NCBI GenBank assembly: GCA_009773475.1
Contig: WSXV01000011.1
Location: 1 to 64,000 of the forward strand
Length of the DNA: 64,000 bases
Source: Desulfobulbaceae bacterium
GTDB lineage: Bacteria; Desulfobacterota; Desulfobulbia; Desulfobulbales; Desulfocapsaceae
Direction: 5' to 3'
The notes beneath the pieces are model-generated. The model was not told where the DNA came from and did no database searches. It worked only from the letters and a program-made list of their open reading frames with translations. Position 1 is the first letter of the stretch, and each line of letters opens with the position of its first letter. Position numbers and translations under genes: made by a program. Positions 17,277 to 27,404 of the stretch are shown piece after piece.

Positions 17277-18179
17277 TTATTCCCTGAGCTGCTTGGAGTT
17301 GCTGACCCCTAGAGAGGTATAGATCTCCTGAGTGGCAGTGGAAGAGTTCAGGGTGAAAAACTGAACCCCGCGTACGTCATGGTCGATGAGATCGCGAATT
17401 TGCTCGGTTGCCCAATGGATCCCGACTTTTTCCACATAGGAGTCGTTTTCTGCCCGGAAAACGGCCTTTAACAGGCGAGCCGGGATATTGGTGCCGCCAG
17501 CCAGTTCGGCGGTGCGGATCAATCCTTTGCGGGTGGTCACCGGCATGATCCCGGCGATATTGGGGACACGGATGCCGGCCAGTTCGCAGCGTTCGCAGTA
17601 GTCATAAAAAACACGGTTATCAAAGAAGAGCTGGGTGACAATATAGTCGGCCCCGGCATCGACCTTGGCCTTCAGATGGTCAATCTCCAACAGACGATTG
17701 GGCGTTGCCGGATGCCCCTCGGGGAATCCGGCAACGCCGACACACATCTCCGGAAAATGCTTCTTGATGTAGGTCACGAGCTCAACGGCATGGTTAAATC
17801 CGTTTTCCGGCTGGACAAAATCAGTCACGCCCTTGGGCGGATCGCCGCGCAGAGCCAAAATATTAAGAATTCCAATTTCTTTATATCGTTCCAGGATCTC
17901 GTGGATCTCCTTCTTGCTTGAGCCGACACAGGTCAAATGGGAAACCACGGTGATATTTGTTTCCTGTTTGATTCTGACCACCAGATCACGAGTCCGATGG
18001 CGTGAGGAGCCGCCGGCACCATAAGTGACACTCACATAGGATGGGGCAAGGGGCATGAGATTTTTAATGGTGGCAAGGATACGATCGGCGGCTGCATCTT
18101 CAGCAATTCCAGGTCTGGGCGGGAAAAATTCAAAACTGAAGGTAGTCTTGTGTCGATCAAAGATATCTTTTACGAGCAT
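17277..18179 (-). CDS. metF: Methylenetetrahydrofolate reductase
   Basis: 300 residues from MLVKDIFDRHK; AGGAATT precedes this start, and the 21 upstream in-frame codons lack a site. TIM-barrel flavoprotein motifs: TFSFEFFPPRPG, YVSVTYGAGGSSR, HLTCVGSSK, NILALRGDPPKG and DYIVTQLFFDN. It interconverts 5,10-methylene- and 5-methyl-tetrahydrofolate, serving methionine synthesis and, in acetyl-CoA-pathway organisms, C1 oxidation or reduction. First gene of the metF-folE2 operon, divergent from hslR across about 290 bases. Confidence 0.95.
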   Translation of the reverse strand: MLVKDIFDRHKTTFSFEFFPPRPGIAEDAAADRILATIKNLMPLAPSYVSVTYGAGGSSRHRTRDLVVRIKQETNITVVSHLTCVGSSKKEIHEILERYKEIGILNILALRGDPPKGVTDFVQPENGFNHAVELVTYIKKHFPEMCVGVAGFPEGHPATPNRLLEIDHLKAKVDAGADYIVTQLFFDNRVFYDYCERCELAGIRVPNIAGIMPVTTRKGLIRTAELAGGTNIPARLLKAVFRAENDSYVEKVGIHWATEQIRDLIDHDVRGVQFFTLNSSTATQEIYTSLGVSNSKQLRE

Positions 18180-18465
18180 GGGAATTCCTGATTGGAGAAA
18201 TTGAGAGGAGAGATGAGTGCTCTCTAAATATAGGCAACACAATAAGGCAACAAAATTTTTTCTGTTTACTCTTTTTTTACGGGTTCGACAATGCTGAAGT
18301 TCGATGGAATTCAGAGATTGATGCTGTCTTTTTTTGTGCGTTTCCCATGGATTCAGTGTAAATTTATTCCCTTAAAAGGTGCATGAAGATCAGAATCTAC
18401 CGACCTGATCTGATTTCATCGCCAACCGACGTGTTTTTTGTGGATCATTCCCGGATGATAGAGCA

Positions 18466-18888
18466 ATGAGTGAAGGAAAGCCAGTCGCCAACCAGGTGCG
18501 CATTGATAAATGGCTCTGGGCGGCCCGATTTTTCAAGACCAGATCTCTGGCAGTGCACGCGGTCAGCGGCGGTAAGGTTCAGGTAAATGGTAATCGGGTT
18601 AGATCTGCACGGATTATCCAGATTGGTGAAATCCTGCGGATCAGACGCGGTGAAGAGGAGTTCACCATCACGGTTCTTGGGCTTTCCGTGGTTCGGCGAC
18701 CTGCAGTAGAGGCGCGTTTGCTCTATGAAGAGTCGGAGGAGTCCATGCGCTTGCGCCAGGAATCAGCCCGGATGCGGGCCTTGCTTGCTGCCGGTCAGTC
18801 CATGCCCGCTAAAAGACCTGACAAACGGGATCGTCGGAAAATCAGGGAGTTTACCAGGAAAGATGATGATGATTCTGATAATAAATAA
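18466..18888 (+). CDS. hslR: S4-domain RNA-binding protein, Hsp15/HslR family
   Basis: 140 residues. An S4 domain fills about residues 9-70 (RIDKWLWAARFFKTRS, GGKVQVNGNRV), followed by a charged C-terminal tail (KRPDKRDRRKIREFTRK). Hsp15 recognises aborted 50S subunits carrying peptidyl-tRNA. Length and layout match E. coli HslR (133 aa). It leads a plus-strand cluster with purH 23 bases downstream. Confidence 0.9.
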   Translation: MSEGKPVANQVRIDKWLWAARFFKTRSLAVHAVSGGKVQVNGNRVRSARIIQIGEILRIRRGEEEFTITVLGLSVVRRPAVEARLLYEESEESMRLRQESARMRALLAAGQSMPAKRPDKRDRRKIREFTRKDDDDSDNK

Positions 18889-18911
18889 AAAAATGAGAGA
18901 AGAGGGTTGTT

Positions 18912-19532
18912 ATGAATAAAATTACGCGAGCGTTGATCAGTTTGACCGATAAATCAGGCATTGAGGGGTTTGCCCGGGATCTTGCGGAGCTTGGAGTGGA
19001 GCTGCTTTCCACCGGCGGCACCGCCAAGAAGATTCGTGAGGCCGGGATACCGGTCAAGGATGTGTCCGAGTTCACCGGTTTCCCGGAGATGCTGGATGGT
19101 CGGGTCAAGACCCTGCATCCCAAGGTGCATGGCGGCATTCTCAATCAACGGGACAACGCCGAGCATCAGCAGCAATGCCTGGAACATGGGCTGAAACCCA
19201 TCGACCTGATTGCCGTCAACCTCTATGCCTTTGAAAAAACGGTGGCTGATCCCAGTTGCCTGCTTGCCGATGCCATTGAGAACATTGATATCGGCGGCCC
19301 CACCATGCTGCGGGCTGCGGCCAAAAATTTTCACGATGTGACCGTTATTGTTGACCCCGCTGATTATCCTCAGGTAATAAAAGAGATCCGGGAACAGGGG
19401 AATACGACCCTGAAAACCAGATTCCGTTTAGCCGCTAAGGTCTTTGCCCTGACCGCAAAGTATGACACCGCCATTTCTGCCTGGCTTGATCAGGTGGATG
19501 TGGAAAATAACCCCTATTTTGCCGGCAGGTAG
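18912..19532 (+). CDS. purH: IMP cyclohydrolase, single-domain PurH
   Basis: 206 residues matching only the N-terminal (MGS-like) half of bifunctional PurH (about 520 aa). Motifs: [48 protein letters not shown] and [17 protein letters not shown]. It closes the purine ring, FAICAR to IMP. The AICAR transformylase half is absent; the frame ends in a clean stop after NPYFAGR, and no transformylase sequence follows. A separate transformylase must be encoded elsewhere. The next gene is purN, after 140 apparently empty bases. Confidence 0.93.
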   Translation: MNKITRALISLTDKSGIEGFARDLAELGVELLSTGGTAKKIREAGIPVKDVSEFTGFPEMLDGRVKTLHPKVHGGILNQRDNAEHQQQCLEHGLKPIDLIAVNLYAFEKTVADPSCLLADAIENIDIGGPTMLRAAAKNFHDVTVIVDPADYPQVIKEIREQGNTTLKTRFRLAAKVFALTAKYDTAISAWLDQVDVENNPYFAGR

Positions 19533-19672
19533 GCGAAAGCTGCTGTAAAAAAAATAAGAAGATTGAACGAAAGGCCAGAGTCACATTCGGGGCCGTAAAG
19601 AAATGGGCATCACAGAGGACGTGATTTCTGAGCAGCGCCTGATGAAGCCATTGTCATTGTAAGGAGCAGTAG

Positions 19673-20254
19673 ATGTTGAAGATTGCAGTTCTTTTATCCG
19701 GAAGCGGCAGGACTCTGGATAATTTTCATGAACGTATTCAGGTGGGAAGCCTGCATGCCGGCATTCAAGTAGTCATTTCCAATGTCCGTGATGCGTTGGG
19801 CCTCCAGAAGGCTGAGAGGTATGGTTATCCTGCCTTTCACGCAGTCGGCAATGAGGGGATCAACACCATTCTGCAGGACTACTCCATAGATATTATCTGT
19901 CTGGCCGGGTTCCTTAAGCTGTATGAGCCTCCGCCAAAACTGGCCAGGTCGGTTGTTAATATCCATCCTTCACTGATCCCGGCATTTTGCGGAGACGGAT
20001 TTTACGGATCGCGGGTGCATCGGGCGGTCAAGGCTCGTGGCTGTCTTGTCAGCGGCTGTACAGTTCACTTTGCAAGCGAGGTGTATGATGAGGGCCCGAT
20101 CATCGTCCAGAAATGCGTTCAGCTTGCTTATGATGACACCGTAGAATCCATTGCCGGCAAGGTTTTTGGCGCCGAATGTGAGGCCTTTCCGGAGGCCCTT
20201 AACCTGGTCAATGAAAAAGGGCCTGATTTTTTTTGGGAGCGGGTGCAAGTATGA
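19673..20254 (+). CDS. purN: Phosphoribosylglycinamide formyltransferase-like protein PurN
   Basis: 193 residues. Transfers formyl from 10-formyl-THF to GAR in purine synthesis. The N-terminal nucleotide fold has AVLLSGSGRTLDNF and the active-site block VNIHPSLIPAFCG carries the catalytic His. The catalytic Asp lies in VYDEGPIIVQK. The usual GxGMYG..VH is altered to CGDGFYGSRVH, so this may be a divergent PurN. AAGGAGCAGTAG precedes the start. Its stop overlaps the pyrR start (ATGA). Confidence 0.88.
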   Translation: MLKIAVLLSGSGRTLDNFHERIQVGSLHAGIQVVISNVRDALGLQKAERYGYPAFHAVGNEGINTILQDYSIDIICLAGFLKLYEPPPKLARSVVNIHPSLIPAFCGDGFYGSRVHRAVKARGCLVSGCTVHFASEVYDEGPIIVQKCVQLAYDDTVESIAGKVFGAECEAFPEALNLVNEKGPDFFWERVQV

Positions 20255-20793
20255 GCAATGAATCACGGAGTATCCTTACCGCTCAGGAAATGGAGCTGGC
20301 CCTGAAGAGAATAGCCCTGCAGATTCTGGAACGAAATCATTCCGTCGATGATCTGGCCATCGTCGGGATTCATACCTGCGGCGTTGATCTGGCAGTGCGG
20401 ATCAGGAAGATTATCCAGGAACAGGCCGGGGTTGAGATTCCCTCCGGCAGCCTGGACATCACCCTGTACCGCGACGACTGGAGTTTGATCTCGCAGAATC
20501 CGGTGGTGCGTACCACCGACCTTTCATTTATCGTCGAGGGCACTCGTTTGATTCTGGTGGACGATGTCCTGTTCACCGGTCGCACCATCCGCGCCGCCAT
20601 GGACGCCATCATGGATTACGGCCGTCCACACTCCATTCAGCTGGCGGTTCTGGTGGATCGCAGTGGCCGTGAGCTGCCCATTCAAGCCGATTATGTCGGC
20701 ATGCAGACGACAGTGCTGCCCCATGAACGCATTGGCGTCCTGCTCAAGGAGCACGGCGGCAACGATGAGGTGGTCATTCTGAAGAATGACTGA
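20251..20793 (+). CDS. pyrR: Bifunctional pyrimidine regulator / uracil phosphoribosyltransferase PyrR
   Basis: 180 residues from the ATG at 20251 that overlaps the purN stop. The PRPP loop VDDVLFTGRTIRAAMDA is clear, with IPSGSLDITLYRDD upstream and LVDRSGRELPI downstream. PyrR binds pyr mRNA in response to UMP and has weak uracil phosphoribosyltransferase activity. No pyr attenuator is visible nearby, so any target lies elsewhere. Confidence 0.94.
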   Translation: MSNESRSILTAQEMELALKRIALQILERNHSVDDLAIVGIHTCGVDLAVRIRKIIQEQAGVEIPSGSLDITLYRDDWSLISQNPVVRTTDLSFIVEGTRLILVDDVLFTGRTIRAAMDAIMDYGRPHSIQLAVLVDRSGRELPIQADYVGMQTTVLPHERIGVLLKEHGGNDEVVILKND

Positions 20794-20975
20794 TGGCCTT
20801 ATCCTCAGGTTATAGCTCACGTTTCGGGTGCGTTAATCCCCTGCCTTTTCTTTCTTGTGGCGCACAGGCGTGCCCGCACGCTTCGGTCTTTTAACCCTTG
20901 TTCTTGCCTTTTTCTTTGTGCCTTGTGCCGTTGAGTCTGCGCGCATGGCCATTCACTTTACCCTCGAAAAATCCC

Positions 20976-23315
20976 ATGGAATTACTCGCCCCTGCCGGCA
21001 ATATGGAGTCCTTTCGCGCCGGTGTACAGGCTGGTGCCGATGCCGTTTATGTCGGCGCACCGGCACTGAATGCCCGCAATCTCGCCCGAGACCTTCGTCT
21101 GGAAGAGATCGCCGCGATGATTCATTACTGCCGTGAACATGGACTAAAGTTCTATCTTGCCGCCAACAGTCTGGTGCGTGAACAGGATCTGCCCCAGGTG
21201 GTTGAGACCCTGGCAATTTTAGAAGAGCTTCAGCCTGATGCCCTGATTGTCCAGGATCTGGGGGTAATCAAGCTGGTGCGCGACTATTTTCCAAGACTCA
21301 CTCTCCACGCATCTACCTTGATGGCCGCCCATAATTCAGAGGTAGTGCATGCCTTCAGCGATATGGGCATGGCGCGTGTGGTCCTTGCCCGTGAGTTGAC
21401 GATCAAGGAGATCAGCGCCATCTGCAAGAAGAGTGCAGTGGAGATTGAGGTCTTTGTCCATGGCGCCATGTGTTTTTCCTACTCCGGGCTCTGTCTTTTT
21501 TCCTCATTTTTAGGGGGTAAGAGTGGCTTGCGTGGCCGCTGTGTGCAGCCTTGCCGACGTCAGTACAACTGGGAGGGAAAGAGTGAAAACCGCAGTGCAG
21601 TCAAAATCGGGGTGAAGAGCGGAAAAAAAGAACCTCGCGAGTTCTCCGGTAGCAAAGGAAGCCCTAAAGGAGGAAAAGGGGCATATCTCTTCTCCATGGA
21701 TGATCTGGGCGGGCTTGAAGCCGTGCCCTTGCTTGCCGAGGCCGGTGTTGCCTCGTTGAAGATCGAGGGGCGGCTGCGCACGGCCCACTACGTTTCCCAT
21801 GTTGTTCAGGCCTACCGGATGGTCATGGATGAAGTGGAACGCGCTCGAGCAGCTGATGCCAATGGGGATGGGAAGATTCACGATATTGATGCCGGCAGTT
21901 TAGCCATGGTGATGCAACAGGCTAGGCAACTGGTCGAAAAAGCAATGAGCCGGAAGGTTGGGCCTGGCTATTTCCTCTCTCCGCAACCCTTGACGGCGAT
22001 CACTCCTTATCATTCCGGCAATGCCGGGCTTCATCTTGGTCGTCTCGAGGGAGTGCGGCAGGTGAAAGATGGAATTCAGGGCAGCCTGACCCTGAAGGAC
22101 GAGCTGGAGGTGGGAGACCGCCTGCGTCTGCATTTGGAGTCAACCGGTGAACGGCACAGCTTTACCTTGCAGGAGATGGTGAAAGATCGCAAGCCGGTGG
22201 AGCAGGGCCGGGCCGGGGACACCGTATGGATAGGCCTGCCCGTTGAAGGCGTCCGGCCAGGGACAAAAATGATCGATCTGTATAAGGTGGACGTCCGCAG
22301 TCGTCCGCAGGTGACCGATGAGGCATTTGGCCTGCCCGAGAGTCGAAAGATGAAAGAGCTTGTTGTCGGGATTCAGGACGACCGACGGGGAGGGATTGCA
22401 GCGGTTCGGCGAGAAGTCTGCCTGCCGGAAGGCAAGGCGGAAATTCCGCAGCTCCAAAGCCACAAAGGAAAAGGGGTTGGCACGTCGCGAGCCACGCAAC
22501 GAAAGACGACAGGGCCGCCCAAAGTTCAGCTGCCTCTGGAATGGTGGCTGAAAACCGATTCCCTGAAACTCTTGCAGGATCGACTGCCCTTTACGCCTGA
22601 TCGTTTTCTGATTTCCGTGGATAAAACAACGGTCAGTCAGGTTGGGCAGATCAAGCGCTCTGTGGGGGTCGGGACTCGCAACATTACCTGGTGCCTGCCG
22701 CCCATCCTTTTTGAGGCGGAGCTGGCCCAGATGCAAAAACAGCTCACGCTTCTCATCCGTTCCGGCTTCAAAAGCTTTCAGATAGGACATATCAGCCAGG
22801 CCTGGATGTTTAAAGGGGCGAGGGTGCATCTCTCCTGTGATTATACCATCAGCCTGATGAACAATCAGGCCCTGGCTGCGGTTGCGCACCTGGGGGCGGA
22901 GGCGGCTCAGATTTCCATCGAGGCCGATCGCGCCTTGATTGCCGATCTTCTCAAGGGGAGCCGTGTCAATAAACAGCATATCCGCAAGGGGCTCACGGTC
23001 TATGGTGCGCCAGCCCTGTTCACCGCCCGTCTGGCGGCCAAGCACTTTCAGTATGATCGGGTCTTGACCAGCCCCAAGGGGGAATCGTTCACCATGCACA
23101 AGAAAGACGGGTTGGTCAAGACCGTGCCCTGCCGTCCATTTTCACTGTTGCCCTATCTGGGAGAGCTTCGGGATATGGGCCTTGATTATGTGGTGGTGGA
23201 TCTCTGTCATCTCTCCACCAGTGCCAATGATCTGCAGGCCCTGGCCGAGCGGCTCAGCGGGGCAGGGCGGATCTATAAACTGCCCACCTTTAATTATCTC
23301 GGAACCTTGGAATAA
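20976..23315 (+). CDS. U32 peptidase-family protein, RlhA-like (DUF3656)
   Basis: About 779 residues from MELLAPAGNMESFRAGV, where family similarity begins; an upstream in-frame ATG at 20898 adds an unconvincing extension. U32 proteins, long called peptidases, include the tRNA/rRNA hydroxylation factors TrhP and RlhA. Family signatures: GADAVYVGAP, EVFVHGAMCFSYSG, GLRGRCVQPCRRQY (Cys ligands) and KIEGRLRTAHYV. The length and C-terminal region fit the long RlhA/YdcP type linked to 23S rRNA C2501 hydroxylation. Two basic low-complexity stretches (about residues 208-235 and 490-515) interrupt it and may be insertions. Confidence 0.85.
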   Translation: MELLAPAGNMESFRAGVQAGADAVYVGAPALNARNLARDLRLEEIAAMIHYCREHGLKFYLAANSLVREQDLPQVVETLAILEELQPDALIVQDLGVIKLVRDYFPRLTLHASTLMAAHNSEVVHAFSDMGMARVVLARELTIKEISAICKKSAVEIEVFVHGAMCFSYSGLCLFSSFLGGKSGLRGRCVQPCRRQYNWEGKSENRSAVKIGVKSGKKEPREFSGSKGSPKGGKGAYLFSMDDLGGLEAVPLLAEAGVASLKIEGRLRTAHYVSHVVQAYRMVMDEVERARAADANGDGKIHDIDAGSLAMVMQQARQLVEKAMSRKVGPGYFLSPQPLTAITPYHSGNAGLHLGRLEGVRQVKDGIQGSLTLKDELEVGDRLRLHLESTGERHSFTLQEMVKDRKPVEQGRAGDTVWIGLPVEGVRPGTKMIDLYKVDVRSRPQVTDEAFGLPESRKMKELVVGIQDDRRGGIAAVRREVCLPEGKAEIPQLQSHKGKGVGTSRATQRKTTGPPKVQLPLEWWLKTDSLKLLQDRLPFTPDRFLISVDKTTVSQVGQIKRSVGVGTRNITWCLPPILFEAELAQMQKQLTLLIRSGFKSFQIGHISQAWMFKGARVHLSCDYTISLMNNQALAAVAHLGAEAAQISIEADRALIADLLKGSRVNKQHIRKGLTVYGAPALFTARLAAKHFQYDRVLTSPKGESFTMHKKDGLVKTVPCRPFSLLPYLGELRDMGLDYVVVDLCHLSTSANDLQALAERLSGAGRIYKLPTFNYLGTLE

Positions 23316-23390
23316 AAGCGGTGTTGTGTAAAGCGTGTGAGAGGGATGGAGTCTGGTGACAGGCGGGGATGGAGGGGAGAGTAAAGCTTC

Positions 23391-23425
23391 AACGGGGTAT
23401 CCATGCATTGCATGGATACCCCGTT
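23391..23425. terminator. Terminator between converging genes
   Basis: Perfect 17-base arms (23391-23407 and 23409-23425) beginning AACGGGGTATCC, with a loop nominally one base (the innermost pairs open in practice). Followed by a moderately T-rich tract (GTTCTTTC). It lies between the U32 gene and the convergent porin gene and can serve both. Confidence 0.7.
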
Positions 23426-23518
23426 GTTCTTTCACCAGAACATCCCTTCGGCAGCCCATAGTACTGGATAGTTGCCTGAGTGGATCCTGCTCCGAGATTC
23501 AGAGATAAGGAAATAAAA

Positions 23519-24310
23519 TTAGAACGTCATGGTGACTGATACTCCACCATAGATAAAGTTGTCGTCGTCGCCTTGTTTGCTAAGATTGCTTATAACATCT
23601 TCGGCGTCATTGGACAGGGCGAATGAATATACGAGTTTTGGATTGATCGTCGCGTAGCTGCAGAGGGGGATGGTGAAGCCAACTGACAATACGCCATCAT
23701 GAAAATCGCTGTAGGCATCATCGGGTGAATCTGAAACAGCAAAGGTTGAGGCGTCATCTGCTGACAGGTAGCTGACCTGGGCGCCCAGATCCAGGGTGAT
23801 GTCATTGTGAACAGGGATAGAATGGGAGACTCCCAGGGTAACATACCAGCCTTGATAAGAGTCAATATCACGGTAAATGGTCAGGGTTGGCTTTAAGATG
23901 GTTTTCAGGGCGGCGCTGGCATAAAATTCCTGGCTGTCATCCACTGAATCGAGGCCGTAATAGATGTAACCAACGGAAAAGGCTACGGGGTCCATGTCCC
24001 AGGCGTAGGCCAGGGTTAAATCGGTTTCAGTCCAGTTGTTGGACGCATTGTCATCCATTACATATGGATCGGTGTCAAGGTTTCCCCACATATTTGCAGA
24101 AAAGCCCTTGTAGGCCACGGTCATGGAGGGTTGAATGACGATGCTGTCCTTGCTCATCTCAAATCCACGCCAGATATACTGGCTAAATGCGCCTACGGTC
24201 AGGTTGGCAGTGGGCTTCTCTTCTTCGGCAGAGGCCATCCCGGAAAACATGGTGAAACAGGCTCCGGTAGCGGCTACACCAACCAGCAATTTCTTTGTGA
24301 TTTTATTCAT
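23519..24310 (-). CDS. Outer-membrane porin, TorF/Gcw_chp family
   Basis: 263 residues with a clear signal peptide (KKLLVGVAATGACFTMFSG, cleaved after ASA). The mature N-terminus LTVGAFSQYIWRGFEMSKD is the hallmark of the Gcw_chp/TorF family of putative porins; YIWRG is its best-known motif. Alternating strands continue to a C-terminal Phe (VSVTMTF) as needed for barrel assembly. Substrate is unknown. The start is preceded by AGGAGAAAAGAG. A sigma-54-like site lies 76 bases upstream of the start. Confidence 0.85.
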   Translation of the reverse strand: MNKITKKLLVGVAATGACFTMFSGMASAEEEKPTANLTVGAFSQYIWRGFEMSKDSIVIQPSMTVAYKGFSANMWGNLDTDPYVMDDNASNNWTETDLTLAYAWDMDPVAFSVGYIYYGLDSVDDSQEFYASAALKTILKPTLTIYRDIDSYQGWYVTLGVSHSIPVHNDITLDLGAQVSYLSADDASTFAVSDSPDDAYSDFHDGVLSVGFTIPLCSYATINPKLVYSFALSNDAEDVISNLSKQGDDDNFIYGGVSVTMTF

Positions 24311-24385
24311 CTCTTTTCTCCTTTATTCTAACATGTGAAATATAGCTGCATGGACCCAATGCCCATCTTTTACTTTTATTGTAAA

Positions 24386-24401
24386 TACAAGTTTCATGCC
24401 A
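24386..24401 (-). promoter_or_regulatory. Sigma-54-like promoter for the TorF-family porin
   Basis: On the minus strand TGGCATGAAACTTGTA matches the -24 box fully, with 10-base spacing, but has GT instead of GC at -12. The region is AT-rich with several ATTGTAAATAC-like repeats. The departure from GC makes the call weak. Confidence 0.35.
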
Positions 24402-24586
24402 AATGTAAAATAAGGCTGATTGAATGTGTAAGTATCTAAAATAAAATACATAATCAATTTTTGCCTATTGTATTTAAAATTACAATTTTGAATTATGCGT
24501 AGCGCTGAAATGACATTTTTGTGCAGTTTGCGTTTAGTTTCAGGGGGTCAGGGTGTTATTCATTTGTACGCAGAAGGTCGTGCCAA

Positions 24587-25258
24587 CTAATGTTCTTTCC
24601 TCCCTTGTAGGGCCCAGGCTTGGGAATAGAGTGTATTTAGTCTTTTCTCCAGTTCCAAACGGTACTCCTCCAGTTCATGGTCTTTCAAATCTGGCGGCAC
24701 TTGCAAGGGGTCACCATAAAAAAAATCAATTTTGGAAAAGGGGTGGGGCAGGGCCGTCCCGTCCCAAGAACCAAAGCGTTTGTAGCTGCTGCATGACCAG
24801 GCCATGGGCAGCACCGGAACCCCTGTGTGCGAGGCCAGCATTAGAGAACCGGCTTGCACAACCCTGGCAGGTCCCTGAGAGCCGTCAGCAACGAGGATGG
24901 CATTGTGGCCGGCACGCACCGCCCGAATCAGCTTGATGATTGCCTGCATTCCACCCTTCTTACGGGAACCACGCACGGTCTGGTTGCCCAGTCTCTCCAC
25001 TATCCGACTGATGTATTCGCCGTCACGGCTGGCGCTCACCATGGCCACCCCCGACTCTCCACGGAAAAAATAGAGGATATAGAGTACCCCATAATGCCAG
25101 AAGCTGCCGATGGCAGGGATTCCGGCTGCCTTGATGCGATCCATATGTTCTTGGCCATGGATGGTCAGTCGACAGGTGCCAAACCAGAGTCTGATCAGCC
25201 AGACAAAGATAAAAGGCACCGCCCGCAGGGAAAACTTGTACCAGAATCCGTCTTTCAT
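24587..25258 (-). CDS. DUF374 lysophospholipid acyltransferase-family protein
   Basis: 223 residues. An N-terminal membrane-associated segment is followed by the family's acyltransferase blocks: FWHYGVLY (in place of HxxxxD), SRDGEYISRIVERLG, VRGSRKKGG, ILVADGSQGPARVVQAG and GVPVLPMAWS. DUF374 proteins are related to LpxL/PlsC acyltransferases and are often near lipid A genes; here lptF lies 2 kb away. The specific acyl acceptor is unknown. 110 bases separate it from the uvrB stop. Confidence 0.87.
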   Translation of the reverse strand: MKDGFWYKFSLRAVPFIFVWLIRLWFGTCRLTIHGQEHMDRIKAAGIPAIGSFWHYGVLYILYFFRGESGVAMVSASRDGEYISRIVERLGNQTVRGSRKKGGMQAIIKLIRAVRAGHNAILVADGSQGPARVVQAGSLMLASHTGVPVLPMAWSCSSYKRFGSWDGTALPHPFSKIDFFYGDPLQVPPDLKDHELEEYRLELEKRLNTLYSQAWALQGRKEH

Positions 25259-25368
25259 CGTTGTTGTTTCTCTCCCATTTCTGGTCTACGCTCGCGCTTT
25301 TGCCATCGCTGGCTCGCACGAGAGACTTGGAATTTCGCTTTCATCTCGTTTACCTGGCTTTCCATGGC

Positions 25369-27387
25369 TTACGCAATCTCGATTTCAAGTTTGCGCAGGG
25401 CCTTAATCCGGTCACGCAGGGCCGCTGCCTGTTCAAAGGCAAGTTCCTTGGCGGCAGTCTGCATCTCCTTCTCCAGTTTCTTGATTTCCTTTTCAAGGTC
25501 ACGAATACTGTTGAACACAGGAAGGTTTTCCGCTGCCTGCAAAATTGCCGTCTGATAATCATCGGGCAGGTATCCACTGTCGGCTAGATGTTGATTGAGA
25601 CTGTCCTTGACCCGTGAACAGATGGTCCGGGGAGTGATGTTATGATCCCGGTTGTACTGCTCCTGAATTTTTCGCCGTCTCAAGGTCTCATCCATGGTCC
25701 GCTGCATGGAGCCGGTGATGGTGTCGGCATAGAGGATAACCGTGCCCTCTGAGTTTCTCGCTGCCCGCCCGCAGGTCTGGGTAAGGGAGCGTTCCGATCG
25801 GAGAAAGCCCTCCTTGTCGGCATCCAGTACCGCCACCAGGGACACCTCGGGGATATCCAACCCCTCGCGCAGGAGATTGATCCCCACCAGGACATTGAAC
25901 TCGCCTTTACGAAGATCCCGGATCAGCTCCATCCGTTGAATCGTCTTGATGTCGGAGTGAAGATAGCGCACCTTGACCCCTAACTTCTCATAATAATCGG
26001 TCAGGTCTTCGGACATCCGTTTGGTCAAAGTGGTCACCAGCACCGCCTCATTGCGCGCGACCCGCAGTCGGATCTCTTCCAGCAGATCGTCCACCTGGTT
26101 CGTTGCAGGACGCACTTCGATGGCCGGATCAAGTAGGCCGGTGGGTCGAATGATTTGCTCCACAATCCGTCCCTCGACCTGGGCCAGCTCATAAGGGCCT
26201 GGGGTTGCCGACACATAGATGACCTGATTGATGCGGGCGTTGAACTCCTCAAAGCGCAGGGGCCGGTTGTCAAGGGCCGAGGGCAGGCGAAATCCAAAAT
26301 CAACCAGGGTCTCCTTACGGGAGCGATCGCCGTTGTACATGCCGTTGAGCTGGGGAACCCCGATATGGGACTCATCGAGAAAGAGGAGGAAGTCCTCGGG
26401 AAAATAGTCGATCAGGTTGGGCGGGGCAACCCCCGGTTCCTTGCCGGTCAAGTGCCGGCTGTAATTTTCGATGCCGCTGCAATAGCCCAGCTCCTGGATC
26501 ATCTCCAGGTCAAACATCGTGCGCTGCTCCAGACGCTGCAGTTCAACCAGGCGATTTTTTTGCTGATACCAGGCCAGTCGGTCCTTCAGTTCTTCTTTGA
26601 TCGCGGCCATGGCAATCTGCAGGCGGTCACGTGAGGTGACAAAGTGACTGGCCGGAAAGACGGTGTACTCATCCAGTTGCTGGAGAACCTTGCCGCGTAA
26701 GGGGTCGATGATCGAGATCTTCTCCACCGTATCGCCAAAAAACTCCAGCCGGATGGCAATCTCTTCTTCATAAGCCGGGAAGATATCGATAACATCGCCG
26801 CGCACCCGAAAGGTACCGCGATGAAAGGAGATGTCGTTGCGTTCATAGAGCATGTAGACCAGACGTCGCTGCACCTTATCCATGGCGAAGTCCTCATCAC
26901 AACGGAGAAAGAGGTGCATGTTTTTATACTCTTCCGGTGAACCGAGGCCATAGATGCAGGAAACCGAGGCGACAATCAGCACGTCTTGTCGGGTCAGCAG
27001 GGAGCGCGTGGCAGAGTGGCGCATCTTGTCGATGGCGTCATTGATGGCGGAATCTTTTTCGATGAAGGTGTCCGAGGCGGGGATATAGGCCTCCGGTTGA
27101 TAATAGTCGTAATAGGAAACAAAATATTCCACTGCGTTATGGGGAAACAGCTCCTTGAATTCGCCAAAAAGCTGGGCCGCCAGAGTTTTGTTGGGGGCTA
27201 TGACCAGGGTGGGCCGCTGGACCTGGGCCACGACATGGGCCATGGTAAAGGTCTTGCCGGAACCGGTGACTCCCAGGAGCATTTGACTGGGCGCCCCGTT
27301 TTTCAGACCGCGCACCAGTGTGGCTATGGCCTGCGGCTGATCGCCGGAGGGAGAAAAGGTGCTGACAAGTTCAAAGGGACGATCCAT
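25369..27387 (-). CDS. uvrB: Excinuclease ABC subunit B
   Basis: 672 residues, full length for UvrB. Landmarks: [17 protein letters not shown] at the start, Walker A GVTGSGKT, the beta-hairpin [17 protein letters not shown] used for damage verification, helicase motif [13 protein letters not shown] motif VI, and the C-terminal UVR domain ([19 protein letters not shown]) that contacts UvrC. Acts in nucleotide excision repair. Divergent from lptF across 113 bases. Confidence 0.97.
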   Translation of the reverse strand: MDRPFELVSTFSPSGDQPQAIATLVRGLKNGAPSQMLLGVTGSGKTFTMAHVVAQVQRPTLVIAPNKTLAAQLFGEFKELFPHNAVEYFVSYYDYYQPEAYIPASDTFIEKDSAINDAIDKMRHSATRSLLTRQDVLIVASVSCIYGLGSPEEYKNMHLFLRCDEDFAMDKVQRRLVYMLYERNDISFHRGTFRVRGDVIDIFPAYEEEIAIRLEFFGDTVEKISIIDPLRGKVLQQLDEYTVFPASHFVTSRDRLQIAMAAIKEELKDRLAWYQQKNRLVELQRLEQRTMFDLEMIQELGYCSGIENYSRHLTGKEPGVAPPNLIDYFPEDFLLFLDESHIGVPQLNGMYNGDRSRKETLVDFGFRLPSALDNRPLRFEEFNARINQVIYVSATPGPYELAQVEGRIVEQIIRPTGLLDPAIEVRPATNQVDDLLEEIRLRVARNEAVLVTTLTKRMSEDLTDYYEKLGVKVRYLHSDIKTIQRMELIRDLRKGEFNVLVGINLLREGLDIPEVSLVAVLDADKEGFLRSERSLTQTCGRAARNSEGTVILYADTITGSMQRTMDETLRRRKIQEQYNRDHNITPRTICSRVKDSLNQHLADSGYLPDDYQTAILQAAENLPVFNSIRDLEKEIKKLEKEMQTAAKELAFEQAAALRDRIKALRKLEIEIA

Positions 27388-27404
27388 GGTGCCGATACTC
27401 TTTT

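Noticed and set aside
20898-20975. Longer N-terminus for the U32 protein
   Set aside because: The upstream in-frame residues have no family similarity or ribosome site; similarity starts exactly at MELLAPAGN.
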